Shown here: positions 10,280-22,453 of the stretch, in pieces
Layout of the letters: each line of letters opens with the position of its first letter
Numbering within the stretch: the stretch's first letter is position 1
Origin: Asterella californica
Taxonomy: Eukaryota; Streptophyta; Marchantiopsida; Marchantiales; Aytoniaceae
NCBI GenBank assembly: GCA_036924285.1
Contig: JAYKYS010000009.1
Coordinates: 17,360,001 to 17,424,000, forward strand
DNA: 64,000 nt
Direction of reading: 5' to 3'
Program-made: the position numbers and the translations under genes
Notes under the pieces: model-generated
What the model was told of the DNA's origin: nothing
Seen by the model: the letters and a program-made list of their open reading frames with translations, nothing else
Databases searched by the model: none

Positions 10280-10998
10280 CAAGATGAGGACATCTCCTTC
10301 CAGCGAGGGGTGAAGAAAAGTAGTACCATACGAGTAGCAACTTGAGGCGATTTGGGCCGATGGACTTTGTAGCTTTGACTTGTGTTTGGAAATAAAGATT
10401 TTGTTTCTTGAAAATTTGTCTAAGTGTACTGGTAGTGCATGGCTATGACTAGTTCTGATCAGATGCCTAGGATGTTGTCAAGAGGAGGAACGAAGCACAC
10501 TCAAAGGAAGCGAGCTGGTTTGGATAAGCATCTAAATCAAGACTAAGTCTTGATGTCAAGACTTAGGTTTGCCGTAGCGTTGGCAAAGCAAGTATGAACT
10601 TTCATACTTGTCTTGGGGCTTGGGGTGATCTTGCTTTACGGTTTTCTAACTGCAAAGTAAACTTAATCGCGCGTCTAAGTCAAATCAGATTGCGACTGGA
10701 AAGTGAGTTTCGGGGGATCTTGTAAGTAGGTGTGAATACTTATAGTTAGCAAGTTAGAGTCTTAAGTAGAATGTTTAGAAATTGTCAACTAGTTTTGTTT
10801 AGGGTAAGCCAAAAAGGTAAGGCTTTTCCCGAGACTAGTTGGAATTTTCTAAGTGTTCTAGCGACAACTTAAGACTCAAGCCAAGAAGGGAATTGCGGGT
10901 TAGCTACCACAACGCAATTCTGACGCCAAGGGGCTAGCTACCCATTTTGAAATTGGTGTTAACTTAAAGGATCATTGTTGATGAGGGCATCAACCTCC
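10280..10998 (+). other. 3' untranslated region of copy 2
   Basis: About 720 bp between the end of the chromodomain and the PPT. I see no domain here, only short direct repeats of a GACTTAGGT/AAGACTTAG type. Confidence 0.6.
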
Positions 10999-11012
10999 AA
11001 AGTGGGGGTGAG
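10999..11012 (+). other. Polypurine tract of copy 2
   Basis: AAAGTGGGGGTGAG lies directly before the 3' LTR and is the expected plus-strand primer for reverse transcription. Confidence 0.85.
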
Positions 11013-12121
11013 TGTCGCGCCTCTCATTCTCAAGATCAGGCGCAGACGCGAACAACAGAACCCTAGCAAACTTGCACTAGGTTGTGAACGCTGCGAGTAA
11101 GACTTAACGGCTTGACCGGGAAGTCGGGATCAGATGAACCCTAAGTGGTTCTCTGAACCAAGGTTGGAACCTTGGGTTAGGACATAAGGGCCTACCCCAA
11201 GAGGGCCCCAGACGAATGCTGACATAAGGGAGCGAGTCTGAGAATGGGCTGAAACATGAGTCTCAGACATAGGTCTGAGACGTGAGACCGAGACGTGGGT
11301 CCAAGACGCAGACGAACCACAGGGTTCGACCTTGGGTCTGGACCACAGATTTCAGAAAAATGGCTAAGTGTTGGAGTTCCAGGGACGTTTTAGGTCGTGG
11401 ACGGAGCTCCACATAAGATCTTGAGGCGAGTGAGGTATCATTGGAAAGGTCTCATCGAGAGCTTTCCAGTGATATATAACACTCCTCGATTTGACCTCCG
11501 AGCTGGAAGTTATGGCCGAACCACAATCGGGTTGTGGTATAATTTTCAGGGACCAAAGAGGAGGGCGTGGCCGCCGATCCCCAGAAGTATATATGAGGGG
11601 GGCTCGACCTGGGTGGGCCAGGACGAGTCATCCGACCCCAGGGTTCGGTGGGCGGACTCTGGGGGCATGAGGTGATGGCTGGGTCAGTTCCAAGGCACGT
11701 TTCGATCTAGACTTGGATGTCTGGACTTAGGAACGATGTAAGGGCTGGGCAAGACTAGGGAACGAGTCGACGGATTAGACCACCGTTCGGGAGCCTAGAC
11801 CCAGACAGACATCACGGGCGGTTGGGCTGCTAGGTGTGCTGGAGGCACCGTTTAGGACTGGACTTTATGGGAAGTCCGCCCCAAGTCATCTTGTGACTTG
11901 CTCATGTTTTGGGACCGACCTAGACGGGTCTAAGTCAAGACTTAGGAACTGCTGAGCTTGATGAATAAGGAGACTGTCCGGCTCCTGTCCGGACCAAACT
12001 GAGATTAGGTAAGTGGTGCATGGACGCTAACTTGTGATTATGTTTGCAGGTTAGCGGTGTAAAGTTTGCGATCTATTGAGTTAGAGCTTCCGCTGGCGCA
12101 ACAAGACGGTAGGTGCACGAA
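11013..12121 (+). repeat. 3' LTR of copy 2
   Basis: About 1.1 kb, a diverged duplicate of 6203-7303. It has an extra short repeat of the GAGACGTGGGTCC type near 11280-11310, a TATA-like site near 11588-11594 and the conserved stem-loop at 11436-11474. It ends in GCACGAA, followed by the probable target duplication AATAT. Confidence 0.92.
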
Positions 12122-12124
12122 AAT

Positions 12125-13527
12125 ATCTGGTTGTTGTTTGCTTGCAACCAGATCACCCATATCCGCTATCTCCACCTCAACCATCTCCTTTAGTTGTGAA
12201 GGATCGTCCTCCATTGCCAATTTAGGAAGAATAATTTCATATTGAACCTTATCCTCCCCAGCTTGCTTTTCTGAAAAAATCTCTTCCTGTCCCTTTTTCT
12301 CGCTCTGCATCGTGGATGCAGTATCCAACTTGAGCTCGCTTGGATCCATGTGCTCACCCAAATCATCCATATGGAGATCATGCTCAATCTCCTCCATCCT
12401 AGCACCATAACTTATAGCTTCGATAGCTACAATTGCATGTGCCGCAAGATAATCATCCACAAACTTCTTCATCCTCACTTTATCAGCGTTGGCTTGAAGG
12501 AGAGTACCCGTACTTCTGAATGCAATCTTTCCATCCTCCCAAGAAATAACCTCTCGTTGCAAAGACTCTGCAAAGTCGATGCAATCATCCCATTGATAAT
12601 CAGTATCATCACACCACACGCATTAATGTACCCAAGCTGGTTTGAGTACAAGTTTCATCTCAGTCGATTATCCTTTATCCTCCAACCTAGTAATCTTATC
12701 TTGTAGATCCTCGATGGTTGGATCCTCCTCCTCTACAATCACAATTGGAGACTGAATCTCAGATACTACCCGAACAGGTGTGATACTCAAAGATACAGGT
12801 GTCGACTTTGTAACCCTTCTCCTGTATGTCTCCAGACAAGAAGCTCAACCGCTTCATGCACAACCTCCCAATTCGTTGTCAACACTTCTTCTTCCTCCTC
12901 ATCTTCAAGAAGTAGCTCTAACCGCTCTTGCCGTGGTTCATCAGCAGCTTGAAGAAACAACTCTGTCTTGTACGTCTCCAAGGTTAGCTTGTCCACCCGA
13001 GATAGTTGAGAGAACTGTCTCTCAAACTCCTTTAACAGCTCTGTAGGTTGTAAACCCTTGCTAGGTCGAGTGACCCATTCCAAAAATGATTTCTTGGTTA
13101 CTCGATCTGAGTTTCTCAAGAAATATTCCTCCATCAACACATGTGAAAATATATCTCAGTTCCTCCCAAAACGCTTTGTTAGACCTTTCACATACTCTCT
13201 TATCTCAAGCACCGCAGCGAGTTCGAATGTCTCGATCATCTCTTTCTCCGATACCTGATCCAAATCCATCTCCGTCTTGTAACATCTCAAGTACTTTGAG
13301 ATGTCTTCTCCATCAAACAGATCGAGCTTGTCGATCATCTTTCGAAACGCCTTCGTCCCCAAAGCCTCCTTTTCTTGGTTCTCTTGCTCTTGTCGCAAAA
13401 ACAAAGTGAAGGCTTGAAACAAACGTGCAGTTGCTGCATCCAACTGCACCCCTGGTATCTCCTCTGATCCGTTCATCTCGTCCATAGTCATGGCTCGTTC
13501 CATCCTCCCATCCTCCCATGATCCCAA
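12125..13527 (-). pseudogene. Gag of an older minus-strand Ty3-like element, interrupted by copy 2
   Basis: Three minus-strand frames form one decayed gag. 13527-13156 holds MIDKLDLFDGEDISKYLRCY and an EIREYVKGL motif. 13140-12787 holds VTKKSFLEWVTRP, EFERQFSQLSRVDKLTLETY and TELFLQAADE followed by an acidic run. 12619-12125 begins MWCDDTDYQWDDC, a degenerate zinc knuckle, and ends at the copy 2 junction. The rest lies at 5994-6202. The arrangement resembles long gag proteins I recall from moss Ty3 elements (from memory, unchecked). Frame breaks lie near 13150 and 12700-12780. No pol is found between this gag and the PPT at 5556. Confidence 0.75.
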
Positions 13528-15141
13528 CCTTCTACATATCCATCATCCCAAGTCCGCAACATCCTCCGGAACAACCGTATCCATCTTCATCCTCGTTGAT
13601 GATTGTCGCTCTCCTCTTCCAAGTTCAAACACAGAAGAAATCTTCACCCCAAACCTTCACGTCGAGTTCACCACCGATGTTGTGTCAGATTTTGCATGAA
13701 GCATGTCTAGGAAAATGCGAGGTTCCTGGTCGTGGAGATGCTATGTGCTGAACAGAGACAAGACAGAGAAAAACAATCACGAAAATGAATGCTGCAATAT
13801 ATATCAACTCCCGATGTACATACACTGCCGGTTCTTTCATCCTAAGAACACAAAAATGAGAAACAGACCAGAGCGGTCTCTAATATGTTTCAAAGCCCTT
13901 AAAATGAACCCCTGAATCTCAACCTTGACCCAAAACCATCGAAGCGTAGCTCAAAGCAAGAGAAACTTCCCTTTGCTAACAAACAGAGCTGCACCAGTAT
14001 CACACGATTGAAACCCAAGTCCAAACCACATCCATGTATAAGCTCTTAGATAAAACTAGCTATCACAAGCCGTACACAACCAACTAAGTCCTAACAAACT
14101 CAAAAGGACGAAACCCGTAGCAAAGGAATCGAAAAAGACCTATCTGAGAACTTTCTCCTTTCGTCAAACGGTCTTCAGATGTTGATAGGGTCTTCTTCCT
14201 TGACTCCGTTGGTCTCAAGAATTATCAGATCCGATTCCCGATAGCCGAGATATCATTGGTCTTCGGTCGGAGATGACCGAACTTTCAAAAACTCCTTCTG
14301 CGGCTTAAAACCGCACACACCGCACAAACGGGTCGTCTAAACTGATATCCGTCTTGTCTGATAGGTAGATCTAGCTACCCTGTACCAAACAAGACTCCAA
14401 ACAAGCAGTTTGGAGTTTTCCTTGCAAAACCACGCAAGAAATTTGGTCGTAGGTTGTAAAAAACTAACGTAAATCAATTCCCTGCGGCTCAAACTTGCTC
14501 ACCACATCCAACCCAACAATCCAATCCACACATGGTCTTCTCTTATGCGTAGATAAAGACTCCCTGATCGCGTAGGCACCAAGAATGAAGAGCTTGGCTC
14601 AACGATCACGAAGAACAAACCAATCTCAAGTCGCAGGCGAACGAAAATCTGATGTAAGCGCTTCCCTGCGAGCCAATTTCACTCAAAACTCCCAAACCGC
14701 CCGATGAAACTTCGTATCGTCTTCGATTTCCTGTAGAACTCGGTGTTTTGATCCCGATGGATCCAGGGACAACAAGTTTGGACTCCGGAACAGTCTGAAC
14801 GGTCCAACTCTCCTTAACAGACAACTGAAATCTTCCAAATGTCTTTCTTGCGTCTCAATTTCTCCGAGTACACACTCCCCGATCCGTCTCTTCACAAACC
14901 GTCTTATCCACTACGTAGCCTGCACAGATCTGAATCCAAAGACGCCTTGCGTGCTTGCATTGGACCTCCAAATGTCATGAACTGTCTCTTGACAGGTCGC
15001 AGGTGCAACCTAACCCCTTAAGCTGCTCCCTTACGTCAGTCTTTGTACGTACAAGGTTTTTGTGATAATGAGGAAGCTGGCCCCTTGCGTCTTTAATATA
15101 ATGCCTGGAGCCGCTAATACCTAGTCAGCAAGTAAACTAGG

Positions 15142-15631
15142 ACCTAGCTTGATTTTTCCTTCTTGCGAGTCGCATAACTTCTTCACTAGACGTCCAAACG
15201 AAGTAAACAAGGTGCCTATGAAAAGCTGACAATGAGCTCTACCCATTGATGCGATGAAATGAAAGATCCGAAGTTGTACCAAAAGCATGTAAGCTGAGGC
15301 CTAGCTTGTTTTCCCCATCTTTCGAGTCCTGTAACTTCTCCACTAGGCGTCCAAACGAAATAAACAAAGTGTCTATGAAAAGCTGACAAGGAGCTCTACC
15401 CACTGATGCAATGAAAGTGGAGATCTCAAATTTTACCAAAAGCCCGTAAGCTGGAACTTAGCTTGCTTTCTCCATCTTTTGAGTCTTGTAACTTCTCCAC
15501 TTGGCGTCCAAACGAAGTAGACGAAGTGCCTATGGAGTGTTGACAAGGAGCTCTATCCACTGATACGATGAAAGTGGAGATCCAAAATTGTGCCAAAAGC
15601 TTGTAAGGTGGGGCCTAGCTTGCTTTTCCCA
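15142..15631 (+). repeat. 157-bp tandem repeat, three units plus a partial fourth
   Basis: Units begin at 15142, 15299, 15456 and 15613 (marker GCCTAGCTTG or close variants), so the period is exactly 157 bp. Each full unit contains CTAGGCGTCCAAACGAAGTA-like and GACAAGGAGCTCTACCCACT-like stretches. Units differ by scattered substitutions but not by length. The fourth stops after about 19 bases. Confidence 0.9.
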
Positions 15632-18600
15632 TGAGTGTCTTTGGAGCGACAAGCTTCGAAGTCTGAATTTCAGGTAAGAGCCGGTCCACAACACGACAAC
15701 GTCTCAAATTTCATCACAAAGACCATCAGTGATCAAAATCTTCTCCTTTTTCTCTTGCGCGCGACTCCTTTTCTCTCTGTTCAGTTCTCTCTAATGTTTC
15801 CCGAACTACCGTCACACGTCGATTTACCTAAAACTTAAGTCTCCTGCTAAGCAGCTCCATAGCTAAGCTGAGGTCTTTATGTTTTTATACGCACTCACTT
15901 ATCAAGTAGCCCCCTTGCTCAGCTGACCCCTAGCTAAGCTAGCCTCTTATTAAATAAAAATTTCTCAATATGGCAACCCAGATTACGAACCAAGCCACGA
16001 TTTTAAAGCCTAGGTCATAGCTACATGACCATCTCACAAGACTTTCAACCCTCTCGTAGATGTATCTCCTAACTCATAATCTCTATTGCTTGCGGAGGTT
16101 TAGACCAAGGAGTCGACATTTAAGGAAGATACTAATCCTCCGCCCCTAGATGTGCAAGACGTAGTCACATACGAACATAGACTCCCATCAAGGAGACCAA
16201 CATGTTGAGATAAGAAATGTGAGCCAAGGAACTCTTCTTCCTAGGTTCCACTGAGGTGGCTCTTGTTTCCGTTTAATACAGTAAAAAAACGTATACACAT
16301 ATTTACAAAACTCGCTTTTATCTCCTTTGTTAGCTTTTCGGGTGCTACTTTCGCTATTCAAAAACCAAAACTATACTACTCAAGAACACTTACGCGATAG
16401 TGTCACCAGATAATGAATATGAGTCACCAGCGGAAAATGACAAAGTTTCTTCTTCTATCACTTTTTTAATCTAGAAATGATGCAAACGCTTACGTATAAT
16501 TTTAATTTTGCCTAAATGAAAACACGTGCCTGCTCTAATGAAGAAGAGCTTCCACCGGGTATCTTCATGACTTCTTAGTCATTCTTTGGAATATAAGCTA
16601 GGGGACAGCTTGTCTAAGTTGATCCTAGCTTAGCACCTGTCCAGCTTAACAAGCTCCAGGGCAACTTCCTTTACAACTACGTACACAATGGAAGAAAAAT
16701 CCTTCTGTTATCCACTTTCATTATACAGACTCTCATGCAATACGACACCGTTCTCTTACCTTTTGTTCACAACTATACGAAGCACCTTCGTCTTAGAGGA
16801 AATAACATCAACCCTTTCTCAAGCTAAACTGTCAAGAGGCGTGTGGCGTGTGGAAGAATAAAGTATAAAAACTAGCCATGTATGTTATATTAAACCATCT
16901 AGACTTCACCTATTGACAAGCCCACAACACATCTTTTGGTGTACACAACATGAAAGAGAGCTAAACCATCTAGGATCCTATCGTCAACGTTGCCAGAACG
17001 GATCAACGAATGGATACTGCTAAACTAGCTCTGGAAGAAACTATAAGAGAATAACTTGGATGGATAGATATTGACATGGACGTGGCACTGAGGTCTAAGA
17101 GTTGACAACCCACTAGACACTCTCTCATGTATTGCGTTGTCAGAAGTTGATTCGCACACCACCACATTTACAAAGCGTGTTACTGGATCACCAAATGTAG
17201 AGTCTGCCTTGTAGGGACCTCCAAACGCAATTCAGAGATTTTCACTTTGTTTCAAACAAGTCTATAAGAACAAGCACCTGAAACTAGTCTCAAGGAATCA
17301 CAAAGAATACCGGTTTGGACAAAGGTTCTTGACATCTCGTGGAGAAGAGATGGTGGTTCTCCATAATCGTGATATGGAACGAGTCATGATAGCACAATAG
17401 TACAGCAAAGTGGCATCGTGAGGAGCATCAAGCTGAAAATTTGAGTCGACAATCAAGCAACATTCACAAGTGATATCTATTATCGAAACTATCGAGCAGA
17501 AACTATTGAAAGAAACTATTGAAAGAAGCACAGAAACTATAGAAAGCTACAACATTCTATTTTGCAGAATGTGTGACACAAACTGAGCTAACATTGTAAA
17601 GAGAATGTTGCGCCCACGCTGTCGGGTTGAGAGTCTTCCTGGGAAGGGCGAACCTTCTGGCTGTGATATGAGCTTGAAGGCTCTGTTCAATCTACTCAGG
17701 GAAGCGTTGGGCTTCAAGCTGTGGCTGGTTTACTCAAAGGATAGGCTTCAGGTCTCAAGGTGATACTGAAAAACACTCATATAAGTCTCTTGGCTCTTCT
17801 GTATGTTCAGGAAGTAAAGTTCAGACTTAACTAGCAATGATAAGATCAGATGGCGAACTTTGACACTCAGCATTGAGAAATATGTGAAGGTTCAGACTTC
17901 AGAACTCCTCCTACATGTCAATAAGGTCCTACTGGATACACATACGAAGTTTCAGCTTCAGATCAATTCAGAGCACTAAGATATGAGTAGAAACTTTCTG
18001 AGTAGAGAAATTATGACAATTTCTGGTACCCAGACAGCTATTTCGACCTAGAACAAAGAATTGGCTCGATCACTTTGGGAAATTCTTACAGGATTTGCAG
18101 TACACAGCTTGCTGAACACTCTTGTGAAGTTGGGCCTCCTGATTCCACACAGAACTCCAGATCTCGCTCTCTGAAGTTGCTGTTCCAGATTGAGAGCTTT
18201 TCGGACCCCCTCTACTTCAGAGGTCGCCCTGAATTACTCAGTAACTCAAATCACTTGAAACTTTTTTGACAGTCGTAGCCCGGCTGACAGTGAACGCAAC
18301 CACGAAGGTTTGAAGCGATTTCCTCAATTCTGCTGCAATTGGCACTCAAAACTCCAAAATCAACAAAAGTGATGCAATTTTGGCACAATCCGAACTTCAA
18401 TTGGGCATAACTCCTTGTTTATTCATCCAAATCGATCAAGAATTTCACTGACAGTGCTTGGCTCGACGAGCTCTATCTCCCTGTGCTCTCAGATGTCCCA
18501 GTACCCTCACCAATTGCTCGAAATCCACTCTAGAGCTCTTTTTCTAAACTTAGAGTTTTACAAAAGACAAAAATAGACCAATGGGAGTTCATAGCTCCAC

Positions 18601-18802
18601 TTGACTGTCCTTTTGTGTCTTAAACTACCTGGTAACTTATCTACACTCATAGGCTATCACGTCAAGCCCCCTAGAGTGCCAGCGTAAAACTTAAACTACC
18701 TAAAATGACACGCAGTCCCGAAAAATAACTTAAATCAGCTAGAAAGCGTGCATGGGTGACACGCAAATACAACCCATGAGCTTAAGCCCTATCAACATGG
18801 TA

Positions 18803-18833
18803 ATCAACCTACTAAGACTCAAAATATATAACA
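18803..18833 (+). repeat. 31-bp direct repeat, second copy at 5236-5266
   Basis: The two sites are identical over 31 bases containing ACTAAGACTCAAAATATATA, in the same orientation 13.6 kb apart; the sequence on either side differs. On the minus strand each reads TGTTATATATTTTGAG..., starting with TG like an LTR terminus. Confidence 0.8.
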
Positions 18834-18840
18834 TCTTCCA

Positions 18841-21800
18841 AAAATGGACTTCTCTGAGGTCTTAACTTCACTCAGAGAGACTAACGCCTGACAAAGAAGT
18901 GAATCATTTACTATGTGAAATGATTCACATCACGACAACGCGAAAGTCAATAACGAGATGCATGTGGTCAAAGCCTCTCGCATCGGATGAAAGTTCTTGG
19001 GCTTGAGCACTAGATCGAAGTCCTTCTACTCATGCACCATTGTTTCACACCCATCGCTGTCGTGTTGCGATACGGCTTGTATGAAATTCTCGTAGAATGT
19101 ATATCTTTTCTATATTTCGTGAATGTTTCTATCACGTAACTCACAAAATGGTGTGATGGGTGACACGATCACGATTATCTATTTAAGTGATCGCACGGCA
19201 GTGAAAAGTGCCAAAGTAACAATCTGTGCATGTTCACTTCAGTTGTCTTTGTTGTCAAATTTGGATATAAAATGATGGATCGAGGGTTTGTGGATATTCT
19301 CTCTTAGGATCCGTGAGGGTTCTCGATGGTCTACATGGAGTGAAGAATTACCAGAGTGGTGGTTATGGACGGAGGTTTGATACTAGCTCAAGATCTTCCT
19401 TTTCTAAATTCATTTCGCATCAAGCTTCATTGCATCCACTGCGATCACTTTTGATAGTCGTTAATTTCATATTTTGGTGATGAATTCATGAGAAAAGTGA
19501 TAGACTTATCGCTTCCAGTGATCCTTCTGATTGTCACATACAGAGAGCTTTGGGATTTTGATGATGTATATCTTGGTGTGATAAAGAATGAATCTCAACT
19601 ATCCAATCAACTTTCTTTCAACATCTCAGTTGATATTCGACGTCATTACAGACCAAAGATCAATCACGGAGCATGGATCGTGAAGAACTTTAGGAAAGAG
19701 TATTCAACCGAGTGATAGTTTCACCGTTTTCTTTTTTTCGTATCTTTCATTGCAGGTCATTTTCAGATTGTAATATTGACTCTGTATTAGTAAGTGACTC
19801 AATTGTCTCATTCTAGTTAGAGTGCTTTTGCGTATTCACGTTTCGCAAAGAATCTTTCAACTTGTCTCATGGTTTTTATGGTTTCTTTTAGTCTTACTGG
19901 CATCTAGGGTTTCCTTGGGTGTTACAAGTTGTTCTAGTAGAAAAAGTTGAGTGAGAAAAAATTAGAGCTCTTTTGACTCTCACTGGTCTGCTTTTTGACT
20001 GATGGTGTTCTAGCTGTACCTCATGACGTTTTCTATGGTTCCATGAGGTTTTTATGACCATTCGAGCAAAGAAGGATATGGTTAAAAATCTCTCAACCAT
20101 GGCTACCATCTGGGCTGAAGTATCGAAGAATTTCATGGAGGATTGAGACGATATGATCAATTGAGTGGAGAGATGAGAGATGAAATTCGTACCCATTGTT
20201 ATATTTTCAGATCGTTTTTAGAGACTTATGAAGGGTTTTGAGGAGTGTGAGTTGGATTGGAGAGCTGACAACGAGCTGGTCATTTTGATATCAAGTTCAG
20301 TTGATTTTTGATCGTTTTGGATTGTCAGTCAATTGATCGAAGTTGAATAGAACAGACGTGATGAGACGAGTATTGCGAACTGTGATACTCATGAGAGATT
20401 GGTTGTTTCTCGAGTTCTAGGTCGAATTTATGAGTGAAACTTTCCAAGATTGAAGGATGTCTTATCAGTAAGATATCTAGAAAGTTTCATCATGAATGAT
20501 CGAGTAGATTGTTCAAGGTCTTATATCAAGCCTAACTAGGTAAGTAAAGTTATTAAATTAGCACATATTAAGGTTGGATTGAGATTTTGATCTAAAAATT
20601 GTTCAAGGTAAGAGTGAAGGGTCCAATAAAGTTTCTTGTGAAATTAATCACCATTGGTTGACCGGTTTGGAAGAAATGAGGTCTCAAAGTTTGAAGAAAC
20701 TTTTGTTATTAGCGGATATGGGTTTTTAGTTATATCTAGTGTCACTTTTTGGTTCTTTTGGAACAATTGAGGAGGAGTTTGCTGCTGAAATTGCCATGTC
20801 AGCAAACAAGTAGACATTATGAAGGTGTGGGGTTGATTTCCGCTCTATGTGATAAAAGAACAATGAGTCATGATGAATCAAAGGTTGTTTTTTGGGTTTT
20901 CGGAGCTGCTAGATACCGTCATCGTTGGTGCTATATTGTGAACTGAGAGGCGTGCAAGCTTTATCTTGCTGGAATATTTAGGGGACCAAGGTGTACAACA
21001 AGTTGTATTAGGACTCTATTAGTTTATAAATATGGATACAAAATTTGGTTGAGCGGCACTAGAGCATCTTTCGGTTATAATATATACAGTTGTGACGATT
21101 GGATTGAGAGTAGCTAACGTTGTTGTAAAGCTACTAAATTGTGCTTCCAGTGATGTAGAGTTATTTTCAATTAAATGATACAGAGTTGAATATTTCAAAT
21201 AGAGCACTTTTAAAGTTTACTATGATCTTTTGGATCATAGTAAACTTTAACTTTGAATCGATAGACTATAAGATCAATTGTGCTAGAAGAATAGATAGAA
21301 AAAGATTTGGATTGAAAGATTCAAATTTAGAGTAAATTTGTTCAAATCACATACCTTTACACAACCATATACACTCAATCCAAAATCATGAAGACCCCAT
21401 ATTCCTGAAATGATTCACTTAAGAGAAAAGATATCTGCAACTGGGAAGGATGCTGTTATTACCGAGCCTGTATGAGGACCCATGATAAGCGAAATAAGCC
21501 TATAGTGGGAAGAGACTCTAAGTTGTTAGATTTCAATCCGTTCGATACTACGAACCTTGAATGGTTTCACCTGAGGTCCCGAACCAAGTAGAATGCTAGT
21601 GACAAGAACAACATGGAAGTTGGAACACACCTCAGGTCTGTGCGTCACTTGTTCAAGAGCTTGGAGGAGGAAGTTTATTAGCGGTTTCAAGTCACAAGCT
21701 TTGTTTAATTGGTCAATATTCAGGTGCCTGCTAGAATGCAAATTGATATGATCTCTCACGTAGGACACGACGGTACAGCGAGGAGACTGTTGAAGTTCGA

Positions 21801-21925
21801 TGTTGTGTCGTATGGAACTCGTCGTAGTGACGATTATGCTGCAGTTAGTCACCTAGCAGGTCTGTAAGGCTACCTGCAACGTGACCATCTCCAGAGGAAA
21901 GCTCTAGTTATTTTATCGGGACGAG
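18841..21925. other. Intergenic DNA without a recognisable gene
   Basis: Frames here are short and unrecognised. Notable structures are an 11-bp inverted repeat (18899-18909 and 18918-18928) and a perfect 18-bp hairpin (21210-21250). Base composition is AT-rich, unlike the gene island to the right. Confidence 0.5.
21210..21250. repeat. Perfect 18-bp inverted repeat with 5-nt spacer
   Basis: TTAAAGTTTACTATGATC at 21210-21227 is followed by TTTTG and then its exact reverse complement at 21233-21250. The pairing is complete. It is shorter than a typical plant miRNA precursor and has no flanking direct repeats that I can see. Confidence 0.9.
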
Positions 21926-22453
21926 ATGGATATCGCAGTGGGTCGCGGAATAAAGTTTGGATTAACTCCCGACTGCGACTTCGCGGACTTTCGCGAATAT
22001 ATGAAATGGAAATGGAGGGTTCAGGATTGTGGTACTTGCACGAGTGCGCGCCCGCGCTTACAGAACTATCGGGATATAGCAGACGATGCCAATTACAAGG
22101 CGCTGTCCTCTGGAGAAGCAGTATGTCACCCTAAAGATCCTGGCTTGGACGAGAGAAGGGCAAAAGCTGCGAAAAAGCTCGGGAAAGAGCTACAGAATGG
22201 GTGGAGAGTAGATTCTCTTAAACGTGGGGACTTTGGACATGCGCGACGGGTGAAGTTTCAGACTAGGTTGAATTGGGCGTACAGAGTGGTTGATGCTACC
22301 GTAAAGGATTGGACGAAAGTAGGAAAATTGGTCGAAAATCATCGGAATCGTAGCTATCGGACAGTTAGAAGCAAGGAATTTAAGATAGGAAGCGATATCG
22401 GCGGTATAGATAGATGGAGATTGCACAGGATGATGAAGGGGGTTCTTGGGTAG
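21926..22453 (+). CDS. Hypothetical protein, 175 aa (doubtful)
   Basis: An uninterrupted frame from ATG at 21926 encodes a basic, lysine/arginine-rich protein with four cysteines in the first half (CGTCTSARPR, AVCHPKD) and a C-terminal half rich in W, K and R. I recognise no family, signal peptide or membrane segment. An antisense frame of similar size overlaps it (22190-22582, minus), which weakens the case. It may be a chance frame in repeat-derived DNA. Confidence 0.22.
   Translation: MDIAVGRGIKFGLTPDCDFADFREYMKWKWRVQDCGTCTSARPRLQNYRDIADDANYKALSSGEAVCHPKDPGLDERRAKAAKKLGKELQNGWRVDSLKRGDFGHARRVKFQTRLNWAYRVVDATVKDWTKVGKLVENHRNRSYRTVRSKEFKIGSDIGGIDRWRLHRMMKGVLG

Larger units (their letters stand above)
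6203..12121 (+). mobile_element. Ty3/gypsy chromovirus, copy 2, both LTRs, internally deleted
   Basis: This is a 5.9-kb element with LTRs at 6203-7303 and 11013-12121, a PBS at 7307-7319 and a PPT at 10999-11012. Between them lie protease, RT, RNase H, integrase and a C-terminal chromodomain, all on the plus strand. Compared with copy 1 it lacks about 1.29 kb covering all of gag. Compared with the family norm it also lacks the middle of integrase. Several in-frame stops occur (near 7691, 7903, 8696, 8972, 9185, 9343 and 9989). The two LTRs differ by scattered substitutions and a small indel, so the insertion is not recent. It could only have moved with proteins supplied in trans. Confidence 0.95.
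13528..18840. repeat. Non-coding, LTR/UTR-like repeat DNA
   Basis: I recognise no gene in these 5.3 kb. It lies upstream of the old minus-strand gag and probably includes that element's 5' UTR/LTR or other LTR remnants. It contains the 157-bp tandem repeat (15142-15631) and ends with a 31-bp motif (18803-18833) found exactly at 5236-5266. I see no PBS for methionine tRNA here. Confidence 0.4.
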
